The notes below the pieces were generated by a model. The model was not told the origin of the DNA. It saw nothing but the letters and a program-made list of their open reading frames with translations, and searched no databases. A stretch of 7,824 nt of DNA from Rhizobium leguminosarum (lineage in GTDB: Bacteria; Pseudomonadota; Alphaproteobacteria; Rhizobiales; Rhizobiaceae). The stretch's first letter is position 1. Every line of letters starts with the position of its first letter. The DNA is taken from the NCBI RefSeq assembly GCF_001652265.1, contig NZ_LWBS01000025.1, positions 1-7,824 of the forward strand. Direction: 5' to 3'. Made by a program: the position numbers and the translations under genes. Of this stretch, positions 1 to 5,403 are shown piece by piece.

Positions 1-113
1 CGGACCACTTCTGTGGCAGGCCGTCTGTAATCTCGTCACGCGAAGTCGTCGCCATCTCTGCGAGCCGCCGCGACGACGCCGAAAACAATGCGATCATCTC
101 CTCGCCCGCTTAA
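1..113. other. Edge of an unresolved gene (either strand possible)
   Basis: Two readings fit and I cannot choose. On the plus strand, frame 3 is open from the window edge to TAA at 111-113 and would be the last 36 codons of a gene ending in ENNAIISSPA. On the minus strand, an open frame can start at ATG 97-95 (GAGGAG directly abuts it) or ATG 55-53 and runs out of the window as MATTSRDEITDGLPQKWS. Both readings share the same third-codon column, so GC bias does not separate them. Neither peptide is recognised. Confidence 0.3.
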
Positions 114-127
114 CCTAGCGCATATGA

Positions 128-259
128 CCCTACCCCTCTCCCCGTAAAAACGGGGCGAGGGGACGTGCCTTGCGCGAGGTGAGTGGGGAATGGAGAGGTC
201 GCGGCATATCCCCTTCGCCCCGCTTGCGGGGAGAAGGTGGCGGCAGCCGGATGAGGGGC
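128..259. repeat. RIME-like rhizobial intergenic mosaic element
   Basis: The stretch holds two GC-rich hairpins. The first pairs 133-144 with 151-162 (12 positions, one mismatch) around a TAAAAA loop. The second pairs 212-223 with 226-237 (12 positions, one mismatch) around a TT loop. The flanking text, with GACGTGCCTTGCG after the first stem and GGTGGCGGCAGCCGGATGAGG after the second, matches the wording I know from Rhizobium-specific intergenic mosaic elements, which are non-coding and occur in many copies between genes. With the following 140 bases it fills the gap before the first GST, where I see no other gene. The identification is from memory of the family and not from an alignment. 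Confidence 0.7.
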
Positions 260-344
260 GAGGCACGGCACATCGGTCATTGCCCTCGCACCCATCCTTG
301 TTCTGATGGCTCCGGAGAGGAGAAGCAAAACCCAATCTCCCCAG

Positions 345-373
345 TTCCGGCGCACCGACCGCTACGCTATAAC
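345..373 (+). promoter_or_regulatory. Weak candidate promoter for the first GST
   Basis: TATAAC at 368-373 resembles a -10 box, and TTCCGG at 345-350 lies 17 bases upstream in the -35 position but matches TTGACA poorly. Initiation near 380 would give a leader of about 20 bases that just includes the AAGGGAG ribosome site at 383-389. The weak -35 keeps this tentative. Confidence 0.25.
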
Positions 374-398
374 CCTTGCCGAAAGGGAGTCGAGAACC

Positions 399-1019
399 AT
401 GCTGACATTGTACTACGCGCCGGGAACCTGCGCGCTCGCAAGCCTTATTGCCCTGGAAGAATCCGGCCTGGCCTTCGAAGTCAAGAAGATCAGCCTCCGC
501 GATGGCGAGCAGCGTTCGCCGGACTATTTGAAGATCAATCCGAAAGGCCGGGTGCCGGCACTTGTCACCGATTATGGCGTATTGACGGAAACGCCGGCGA
601 TCCTTGGCTATATCGCCCAGAGCGCGCCGGCCGCGAAGCTGGCGCCGCTTGACGATGCCTTCGAATTTGCGAGGCTCCAGTCCTTCAACAGCTATATCTG
701 CTCGACCGTGCATGTGAACCATGCCCATCGCCCGCGCGGCTCCCGCTGGGCGGACGAGCCGGCGGCAATCGAGGCGATGAAGGCCAAGGTGCCTGGGAAT
801 ATGGCCGATTGTTTCACGCTGATCGAGCAGACGATGTTTGAAGGCCCATGGGTGATGGGCGAAGCCTATTCGCTCGCCGATCCCTATCTCTTCGTGATGA
901 CCGACTGGCTGCCGTCGGACGGCGTCGATCCCGCCAGGTTCAAAAAGGCGAGCGACCATCACGCCCGCATGCTGCAGCGTCCCGCCGTGCAGCGGGCGCT
1001 GGCCTACGATCGGGCCTGA
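399..1019 (+). CDS. Glutathione S-transferase, beta-class-like
   Basis: A 206-residue protein of normal cytosolic GST length, expected to bind glutathione and conjugate it to, or reduce, electrophiles. The N-terminal thioredoxin-like domain (about 1-78) opens with LTLYYAPGTCALASLIALEE, typical of bacterial beta-class enzymes, and Cys11 sits where that class has its catalytic cysteine. The cis-proline is Pro53 in GRVPALV, followed by LTET, where most GSTs have ES. The helical domain carries the SLAD capping motif (Ser158 to Asp161), and His105 may correspond to the active-site histidine of the beta class. ATG 399 is chosen because AAGGGAG lies 9 bases upstream and the fold begins at once; an in-frame ATG at 306 would add 31 residues unlike a GST. 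The 3' end overlaps the convergent MmcQ/YjbR gene by 16 bases. The substrate cannot be inferred. Confidence 0.93.
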   Translation: MLTLYYAPGTCALASLIALEESGLAFEVKKISLRDGEQRSPDYLKINPKGRVPALVTDYGVLTETPAILGYIAQSAPAAKLAPLDDAFEFARLQSFNSYICSTVHVNHAHRPRGSRWADEPAAIEAMKAKVPGNMADCFTLIEQTMFEGPWVMGEAYSLADPYLFVMTDWLPSDGVDPARFKKASDHHARMLQRPAVQRALAYDRA

Positions 1020-1369
1020 TCCTTAAATCTGGCGGCAAGCTTCTTCGGCGCCCGGAACAGCCAGGCGCCGATCAGCCGCAACCGCAGTTCCTCGTCGCCG
1101 ATCCGGGCGGCGCGCACCGGCAGATGCGGCCAGCCGACATGATGATCGGTTTGAAAATAGACGTCGGGCGCCATCTCCAGAAGGCGATCCTTGTCGTCGA
1201 GCGAAATCGAGATCACGATCGTCTCGGCATTCTTCACCGCAACGAAGCTCCTGCCGCCGACCTTCAGCGCCGGATTGCCGTAGGAGGTGCTCTCCTCGAC
1301 TCCAGGCAGCCCGGCTTCCGCCGCCAGCCGCTTCAGCCGTTCGAAGGTCGCATCGACATTGCTGGCCAT
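1004..1369 (-). CDS. MmcQ/YjbR family protein
   Basis: A 121-residue protein covering the whole MmcQ/YjbR domain (formerly DUF419). Diagnostic parts are the early YGNPALKVGGRSFVAV strand region (about 30-45), the LLEMAPDVYFQTDHH segment (about 63-77), the GWPHLPVR stretch that follows, and the closing helix with AWLFRAPKKLAARF. Members are small proteins with a fold resembling double-stranded-DNA-binding domains, and the biological role of most is unknown, so no reaction is assigned. ATG 1369-1367 is supported by AGGGCGG at 1374-1380 on the coding strand. It lies 38 bases downstream of the 66-residue gene on the same strand and may share its transcript. Its last 16 bases overlap the end of the convergent GST gene, so no terminator separates the two. 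Confidence 0.88.
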   Translation of the reverse strand: MASNVDATFERLKRLAAEAGLPGVEESTSYGNPALKVGGRSFVAVKNAETIVISISLDDKDRLLEMAPDVYFQTDHHVGWPHLPVRAARIGDEELRLRLIGAWLFRAPKKLAARFKDQARS

Positions 1370-1407
1370 GGTTCCGCCCTTTCTGCCAGGGCGAACCTAC
1401 CATATCT

Positions 1408-1608
1408 TCAGGCGCATTTCGCCAGCGGCGGTTTGGCCTCTTTGGGAATGCCGGCCGGCATCCCGAGCGGCAGGTCGGCGATTTCGCGCATCGACATACG
1501 CTCGACCTCAGGATGCCGCAACGGATCGTCCTTCCAGGCGGGAGCATCGCCAATTTCCGCGGTGCCCACAGGAAGGATTGGTCTCAAGAAAAACTTCAGC
1601 AACGACAT
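1408..1608 (-). CDS. Small protein of unknown function, 66 residues
   Basis: I do not recognise a named family. The reading frame begins at ATG 1608-1606 with GAGG 6 bases upstream (1615-1618), a good start. The product has a short hydrophobic N-terminus (MSLLKFFLRPILPVG), then an acidic/basic middle with WKDDPLRHPEVERMSMREIADLPLG, and a lysine- and proline-rich tail ending in KCA. There is no clear signal peptide or membrane span. The composition and the DPLxHPE...REIADLPLG pattern look like a real conserved small protein and not a random frame. It precedes the MmcQ/YjbR gene by 38 bases and is divergent from the LysR gene, so the two minus-strand genes could form a unit controlled by that regulator (inference). 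A perfect 14-bp palindrome (1448-1461) lies inside the coding region. Confidence 0.68.
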   Translation of the reverse strand: MSLLKFFLRPILPVGTAEIGDAPAWKDDPLRHPEVERMSMREIADLPLGMPAGIPKEAKPPLAKCA

Positions 1609-1639
1609 GGCATGCCTCGCTTTCTCAGTGGCGCGGAAC

Positions 1640-1668
1640 AGATAGTGCAGTGGCTAGCGCCCGCTGAA
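1640..1668 (-). promoter_or_regulatory. Weak candidate promoter for the 66-residue/MmcQ unit
   Basis: Read on the minus strand, CTATCT (1640-1645) differs by one base from the rhizobial -10 CTATAT, and TTCAGC (1663-1668) lies 17 bases further upstream as a poor -35. It would give a leader of about 25 bases before ATG 1608. The weak -35 fits a promoter that needs an activator, but that is only a suggestion. Confidence 0.25.
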
Positions 1669-1703
1669 CCATCGCATTTCCCGCAGACTGCATGTTCGAA
1701 TGG

Positions 1704-1737
1704 ATTGCCATGCTTGCAATGTCGGCCTCAGCAAGCA
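1704..1737. promoter_or_regulatory. Overlapping inverted repeats, candidate LysR operator
   Basis: ATTGC-N7-GCAAT (1704-1720) is a perfect dyad whose inner part fits the T-N11-A box of LysR-type regulators (T1706 to A1718). It shares bases with a second perfect dyad, TGCTTGC-N13-GCAAGCA (1711-1737). Both lie in the 173-bp region between the divergent LysR and 66-residue genes, just upstream of the LysR promoter candidate, where autoregulatory boxes of this family usually sit. Confidence 0.45.
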
Positions 1738-1746
1738 GATTTTCAA

Positions 1747-1773
1747 TTGAGATTAATGCGGCGGCGCTATAGA
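1747..1773 (+). promoter_or_regulatory. Candidate promoter for the LysR gene
   Basis: TTGAGA (1747-1752) differs from TTGACA by one base. TATAGA (1768-1773) is a usable -10, but the spacer is only 15 bases. Initiation 7 bases downstream would fall at about 1780, almost on the ATG at 1782, so the message might have no leader. The short spacer keeps confidence low. Confidence 0.35.
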
Positions 1774-1781
1774 AAAACTAT

Positions 1782-2678
1782 ATGAAGAACTTGAATATGG
1801 TCCATCTCAACGGCCTGCGCGCGCTGGAAGCTGTCGGCCGTCTCGGCTCGCTCCAGGCCGCCGCCGACGAACTCGGCGTCTCGGTCGGCGCCGTCAGCCA
1901 GCAGGTTATCAAGGCCGAAGCCCAGCTCGGTCAGGTGATCTTCGAGCGCACCGCGAGGGGCATGATCGCCACCGAAGCCGGCCGGCCGGTGCTGCTGGCG
2001 CTCGACGAGGGGTTCGCCCGTCTTTCGGCGGCGGTGTCGATTGCAAGCCGCAAGGACGATACGATCCTGACGATCTCGGTGGCGCCGGTTTTCGCCGCCC
2101 GCTGGCTCGTCTACCGGCTCGATCGCTTCGCCGAGCGCCATCCCGACATCAAGCTGCGGCTGGATGCAACCACCAATCTCGTCAATCCGGCCCTTTGCGA
2201 CGTCGATATCGGTATCCGCGTCGGCAGCGGCAAATGGCCGGATGTGAAGGCCGAACTGCTGCTGGCACAGGAGGTCTTTCCCGTCTGTTCCCCGGAGATG
2301 GCGGCGACATTGAAAGAACCCGCCGATATCCTCCAACTGCCTGCCATCATCGATGGCCATGCCATGTTCACCTGGGAGGTCTGGATGCGTGAGGTCGGAC
2401 TATCAGGTGCTACGCTTTCGACCCGTCACGTCTTCAACGATGCCTCGCTCTGCCTCGATGCGGCGATTGCAGGCCAGGGCGTCATGCTCGCCTGGCAGAC
2501 CCTTGCCGCCTTTGCTCTTGCTGAAGGCAGGCTCGCCGCCCCTTTCGGCATTCGCGCGCCGACCGGCTTTGGTCATTACTTCGTCACCGCTGAAGGCACG
2601 CGCGAGCCGAAGAAGGTGAGGGATTTCAAGGCCTGGATCCGAGAGGAAATGGCCGGCACGCTCACGCTCTTCCAGTAG
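1782..2678 (+). CDS. LysR-type transcriptional regulator, GcvA-like
   Basis: A 298-residue protein, the standard LysR length. The winged helix-turn-helix occupies about residues 8-67; SLQAAADELGVSVGAVSQQV (23-42) is the helix-turn-helix, followed by the usual LGQVIFER and TEAG landmarks. The periplasmic-binding-protein-like effector domain (about 92-290) opens with LTISVAPVFAARWLVYRLDRF and has DVDIGIRVGSGKWPDV, features of the GcvA subgroup. It should bind DNA as an oligomer and respond to a small ligand, unknown here. The start is uncertain: ATG 1782 and ATG 1797 are both in frame ahead of the domain and neither has a clear Shine-Dalgarno site, which fits a leaderless message. Its gene is divergent from the 66-residue/MmcQ pair and ends 3 bases from the stop of the convergent second GST. 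Likely targets are itself and the divergent pair; GST control is possible but unsupported. Confidence 0.93.
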   Translation: MKNLNMVHLNGLRALEAVGRLGSLQAAADELGVSVGAVSQQVIKAEAQLGQVIFERTARGMIATEAGRPVLLALDEGFARLSAAVSIASRKDDTILTISVAPVFAARWLVYRLDRFAERHPDIKLRLDATTNLVNPALCDVDIGIRVGSGKWPDVKAELLLAQEVFPVCSPEMAATLKEPADILQLPAIIDGHAMFTWEVWMREVGLSGATLSTRHVFNDASLCLDAAIAGQGVMLAWQTLAAFALAEGRLAAPFGIRAPTGFGHYFVTAEGTREPKKVRDFKAWIREEMAGTLTLFQ

Positions 2679-2681
2679 CCC

Positions 2682-3347
2682 TCAAATCTCGATCGGCTCC
2701 TTGCCGCGGGTCGCCTGCATCGCCTTGTAGGCCGGGCGAGACTGGCAGCGTTCGATCCAGGCTTTGATATTCGGATGCGTTTGGAAAAGCGCCTCCTCGG
2801 TCTGGGCGTAGCGCAGCACCTCGGCGATGTTGAGATCGGCGACGGTGAAGCGGTCGCCGACGATCCATTGCCGGCCGGCAAGATGGCCTTCGAGAACCGC
2901 CAGCGGCCTGCGCAGCGAGCGGCAGGAAACCGCGATCGTCTGCTGACCGCCTTCGCTGTCTTCGAGCCCGTTATCATAGGTCAGCACGATCTTCACCGTG
3001 TGCGGCTCGACCTCCGCAGCCGCCCAGACCGTCCACATCGTCAGCAATCCGTCTTCCTCGACGGTTTGGCCGGAAAGCGGCCCGCCATATCGACGCGCGA
3101 GGTAAAGATTGATCGCCAGCGACTCGTGCATCACTAGGTCGCCATCCCGAATGCTGGGGATCTGCCCCATCGGGTTGTCGGCGATGAATTCCGACGAGTG
3201 CGTGTTGAGCGGCGCCTCGGGCGCGAGCGGATCTGCCAGCCGCCTTGCCTGCAGCACCGGCACCGATCGGAATTCGACCCCAAGCTCCTCCGCCATCCAA
3301 TAGACGCGGGAGGCGCGCGATCGATAGACTCCGTAGATTGTCAGCAT
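2682..3347 (-). CDS. Glutathione S-transferase family protein
   Basis: A 221-residue GST with both domains. The thioredoxin-like part (about 1-88) begins [20 protein letters not shown], with Ser10 and Ser13 where catalytic Ser/Cys residues occur in several bacterial classes, then cis-Pro64 in [10 protein letters not shown] and the glutathione-binding Glu75-Ser76 in MHES. The helical domain contains [17 protein letters not shown], with Asp171 as the capping aspartate. It is not a close copy of the first GST here: it lacks the CxxS-type start and has an insert with [18 protein letters not shown] 3347-3345 is preferred because AGGGGA (3355-3360) lies 7 bases upstream; the GTG codon directly before it would sit only 4 bases from that site. 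It converges on the LysR gene with a 3-base gap. Class and substrate are unknown. Confidence 0.93.
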   Translation of the reverse strand: MLTIYGVYRSRASRVYWMAEELGVEFRSVPVLQARRLADPLAPEAPLNTHSSEFIADNPMGQIPSIRDGDLVMHESLAINLYLARRYGGPLSGQTVEEDGLLTMWTVWAAAEVEPHTVKIVLTYDNGLEDSEGGQQTIAVSCRSLRRPLAVLEGHLAGRQWIVGDRFTVADLNIAEVLRYAQTEEALFQTHPNIKAWIERCQSRPAYKAMQATRGKEPIEI

Positions 3348-3354
3348 CACCGTA

Positions 3355-3360
3355 TCCCCT
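3355..3360 (-). promoter_or_regulatory. Ribosome binding site fixing the second GST start
   Basis: AGGGGA on the minus strand lies 7 bases before ATG 3347-3345 and 4 bases before GTG 3350-3348. The spacing favours the ATG, making the protein 221 residues. Confidence 0.7.
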
Positions 3361-3457
3361 CGATGTGTCCAAAGACCGTAAATGCCGGATCAGGCTGGGA
3401 GAAGTCCTTGCCGCTGATGGGACGATGAAAGCTTTTGATGCTCCAAACAATTCCGAT

Positions 3458-3486
3458 AAAAAAATGCCTGGTTGTGCCAACCGGGC
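3458..3486 (-). terminator. Rho-independent terminator, minus strand
   Basis: The stem pairs 3479-3486 with 3466-3473 (8 positions, one C/A mismatch on this strand) around a 5-base loop at 3474-3478. It is followed after one base by seven T residues (A tract 3458-3464 on the plus strand). It is the strongest intrinsic terminator in the window and closes the candidate small RNA. Confidence 0.7.
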
Positions 3487-3545
3487 GGCGGTTTTCACAG
3501 GACGGAGGAGAGGTGAGTGCCAGATAGGCACCTCAGTCGGTGCTT
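3458..3545 (-). ncRNA. Candidate trans-acting small RNA with anti-Shine-Dalgarno motif
   Basis: On the minus strand the segment reads, in order: a 5-bp hairpin GCACC-N6-GGTGC (3528-3543); an overlapping alternative hairpin GTGCC-N5-GGCAC (3517-3531); a CU-rich stretch CCTCTCCTCC (3504-3513) complementary to ribosome-binding sites; a short A-rich linker; and a terminator hairpin ending in T7 (3458-3486). This is the usual layout of alphaproteobacterial trans-acting small RNAs such as the multicopy alpha-r14 family, whose loops expose CU-rich anti-Shine-Dalgarno motifs. I cannot confirm family membership by reading alone. The 5' end near 3545 is a guess from the first hairpin, and no good promoter is visible upstream: a poor -10 CTACAG (3547-3552) is the best candidate. 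The nearest protein gene upstream on this strand ends at 3785. Alternatively only the terminator is real and serves that gene. Confidence 0.5.
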
Positions 3546-3576
3546 CTGTAGGCCGGGGAGAGTGTGGCGGAAACGC

Positions 3577-3685
3577 GCCCCTTGCTCCGTCTTCCTCGGC
3601 CTTGTGCCGAGGATCCATGCCCGTGGCGGTTGATCGATACGGTGTGGATGCTCGGCACAAGGCCGAGCATGACGGAGCAAGGGGC
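3577..3685. repeat. Nested 109-bp palindromic intergenic repeat
   Basis: Arms of 40 bases (3577-3616 and 3646-3685) are inverted copies with three mismatches, including 15 perfect outer pairs, around a 29-base centre. Each arm is itself a hairpin: CCTCGGC-CTTGT-GCCGAGG at 3594-3612 and GCTCGGC-ACAAG-GCCGAGC at 3650-3668. The DNA could therefore form one long hairpin or two short ones. The sequence style (GTCATGCTCGGC...GCCGAGCATCC) is familiar from repeated palindromes between rhizobial genes. No coding frame is evident, and with the candidate small RNA it fills most of the 424-base gap 3361-3784. Confidence 0.8.
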
Positions 3686-3747
3686 GGGCGAAGGAACCAC
3701 TCACGGCGCAAGCGCTCGTGTCAGGAATGACGCAAAAACAAGGAGAT

Positions 3748-3782
3748 AGCGCATTTTCATGACTCGGGGAAGCAAATGCGCT
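3748..3782 (-). terminator. Terminator-like hairpin behind the beta-helix gene
   Basis: A perfect 9-bp inverted repeat, AGCGCATTT with AAATGCGCT (3748-3756 and 3774-3782), encloses a 17-base loop and begins 2 bases after the stop codon of the minus-strand gene. Downstream on that strand the sequence is ATCTCCTTGTTTTTG, T-rich but not directly joined to the stem. It may terminate or protect that message; the large loop and broken T tract make it weak. Confidence 0.42.
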
Positions 3783-3784
3783 TG

Positions 3785-5152
3785 TTACGAGACGCGGTTC
3801 CGCTCGACGGTCAGCTGCGCATAAGGCGAGCCGCCGCCCGCCATCTCGCCGGAGACCTTCTTCTCCCACTGGAAGCCTAAAACCGCGCCTTCGGCGGTTT
3901 CCTGGAAGATGTTGTCGGTGATGACGGCGGTCCCGGCGCCATCGGCGACCGAGACGGCGCATCCCACAGGCGCCTTGCGCACAACATTGCCTGTCACAAC
4001 GACGTTGCGCAGATACGGACCCCAGCCGATCTGCAACCCCCAGCGCGGTGCGCCTTCGATCACATTGCCCGAAATCAGCGTATCGGCCTCCGCCGCAATG
4101 CCGATGCCGAAACCGACCTCGTGCTGATAGGGGCCGCGCAGCGTCAGGTTGCGCACGACATTGCCGGTGACGCTCGCCAGCCTCCCGCCCTCGTCGAAAT
4201 TGGCGATCGAAATGCCGTTTGCCGCCCCGTCGATCATGTTGGCGGAAACGACGGCACCCTCGAAGGCGAATTCGACATAGATCGCCGTCTCGCCGGAACG
4301 CCGGCACTGGTTGCTGCTGATCTGGATGTCGGAGGCCGAATTGGCGCGAATCGCCGTGAAGGCACAGTCTGAGATGTGGTTATTCACCACCATCACGCCG
4401 TCGGCGCGGAAGATGTTGATGCCGTTGCCGTTTTGCCCGGTGCCGCCATCATTGGCGCGGATGTTGGAGATGCGGTTGCCGGAGACAACGGTGCCGTCCT
4501 CCGCCTTCTTCCAGCGATGCACGAGGATGCCGCCATTGCCGCAATCCGAGACCGTGTTGCCGGTGACCGAAAGGGCGATGGAATCCACCGCGTAAAGCCC
4601 GGATTGGGCAGCCCCGAAAATGCGGCTGCGCTCGATCCGCCCGCCGCAGCGCTCCAGTTGCAGGCCGTGCTTGCGGCTGCCGCCGATCTCGCAATTGTCG
4701 ATCAGCACCTCGTCGACGCCGGTAAATTGCAACAGCCCGCCGGCATAGTCGCCAAGCCAGCGGTTGCCGCCGTCGATGACGAGATTGGAAAGCTCGATCC
4801 GCCGCACGTTCTCGGCCGCAAACAGATGGCCTTCGCCGGTATAGACGATCCGCGAGGCGCCGGGCACGCCAGTGATACGCGTATTATCCGGCAAAGTGAG
4901 ATTGGAGACCCGGTAGGTGCCGGGCGGCAGGAAAACCGGCACGTTCTCGCGCGCTGCCTGCTCGATCATCTGCTGTAGTTTGCGGGTCTTGCGGTCGCCG
5001 CTTTCGGGAGTGGCGCGATATTCCACGCCGTCGATTGCCCCGCGCAGATTAGGCTGAGCGGTCGCCGTCAGCGGCGAGGCAAGCGCGCGCGTTGCCGCTC
5101 CCGCAACGGCCGAGGCGGCAAGAAAGAGAAGCATGTCGCGGCGTGAGGGCAT
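3785..5152 (-). CDS. Tat-exported right-handed beta-helix repeat protein (TIGR03808-like)
   Basis: A 455-residue exported protein. The N-terminus MPSRRDMLLFLAASAV is a twin-arginine signal (SRRDML), with a hydrophobic segment and a likely cleavage after RALA (residue 25). VFLPPGTYRVSNLTLPDN (about 73-90) is the entry seen in pectate-lyase-like beta helices. From about 117 to 425 there are repeated coils of the type GNxIS, for example VTGNTVSDC, VSGNRISNI, VVNNHISDC and ISGNVIEG. This matches the rhizobial family of twin-arginine-translocated uncharacterized repeat proteins, which resemble AlgG-type carbohydrate enzymes; activity is unknown. Tat export suggests folding, or cofactor loading, before export to the periplasm. 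ATG 5152 is chosen because the signal begins there; an in-frame ATG at 5206 would add 18 residues. Neither has a strong ribosome site. The gene is divergent from the cyclic-di-GMP enzyme gene. Confidence 0.88.
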   Translation of the reverse strand: MPSRRDMLLFLAASAVAGAATRALASPLTATAQPNLRGAIDGVEYRATPESGDRKTRKLQQMIEQAARENVPVFLPPGTYRVSNLTLPDNTRITGVPGASRIVYTGEGHLFAAENVRRIELSNLVIDGGNRWLGDYAGGLLQFTGVDEVLIDNCEIGGSRKHGLQLERCGGRIERSRIFGAAQSGLYAVDSIALSVTGNTVSDCGNGGILVHRWKKAEDGTVVSGNRISNIRANDGGTGQNGNGINIFRADGVMVVNNHISDCAFTAIRANSASDIQISSNQCRRSGETAIYVEFAFEGAVVSANMIDGAANGISIANFDEGGRLASVTGNVVRNLTLRGPYQHEVGFGIGIAAEADTLISGNVIEGAPRWGLQIGWGPYLRNVVVTGNVVRKAPVGCAVSVADGAGTAVITDNIFQETAEGAVLGFQWEKKVSGEMAGGGSPYAQLTVERNRVS

Positions 5153-5245
5153 CCCGGGATCTCTTGTTACAACGCGTCCGTAGCAGGAAACGTGCCAGGC
5201 GGGCATGTATTCTTTCGGCGCAAGCTGGGTAAAGGCGGATGAAAT

Positions 5246-5290
5246 TGCCGTTATGACCGAGGCTGACGGCAGGATCTCGCCGCTTATATT
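5246..5290 (+). promoter_or_regulatory. Candidate promoter with operator for the cyclic-di-GMP gene
   Basis: CTGACG (5263-5268) and TATATT (5285-5290) form a plausible -35/-10 pair with a 16-base spacer. An inverted repeat TGCCGT-N14-ACGGCA (5246-5251, 5266-5271) overlaps the -35, so a bound regulator could block the promoter. Initiation near 5297 would give a leader of about 107 bases. It lies in the 251-base gap between the divergent genes; I found no convincing promoter there for the minus-strand gene. Confidence 0.4.
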
Positions 5291-5374
5291 GTCGTCTTGT
5301 TCACCCTTTCATTTAAGCAAGCCGAAGGAAATGAGGACTACTTTTAAGGGAAATTCTAGGGCGAGTGCGGGATA

Positions 5375-5395
5375 CGGCCTTCGGCCGCAGGGGGA
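5375..5395 (+). promoter_or_regulatory. Ribosome binding site next to a small hairpin
   Basis: AGGGGGA (5389-5395) sits 8 bases before ATG 5404 and decides that start over GTG 5365. One base upstream is a CGGCC-TTC-GGCCG hairpin (5375-5387), close enough to affect ribosome access or message stability. Confidence 0.6.
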
Positions 5396-5403
5396 ATGGC
5401 GTC

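Noticed and set aside
306..398. N-terminal extension of the first GST from ATG 306.
   Set aside because: The 31 extra residues are not GST-like, while ATG 399 has a good ribosome site and begins the fold directly.
36..962. A 308-codon minus-strand frame across the first GST.
   Set aside because: It is antisense to a well-supported GST and runs through the RIME-like repeat; the product has no recognisable domain.
1448..1461. Perfect 14-bp palindrome ATGCCGGCCGGCAT.
   Set aside because: It lies inside the 66-residue coding frame and is built of GCCGGC words common in high-GC DNA; no further evidence for an operator.
1636..1710. tRNA-like words: TAGTGCAGTGGCTAGCGC resembling a D-arm and GTTCGAAT resembling a T-loop.
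   Set aside because: The D-stem pairs, but the T-stem (GCATG against GGATT) does not, no anticodon stem forms and no acceptor stem closes. Not a tRNA gene.
3245..3730. A 161-codon plus-strand frame over the second GST start and the intergenic gap.
   Set aside because: It crosses the GST antisense, the small RNA candidate and the palindrome, with no ribosome site or recognisable protein.
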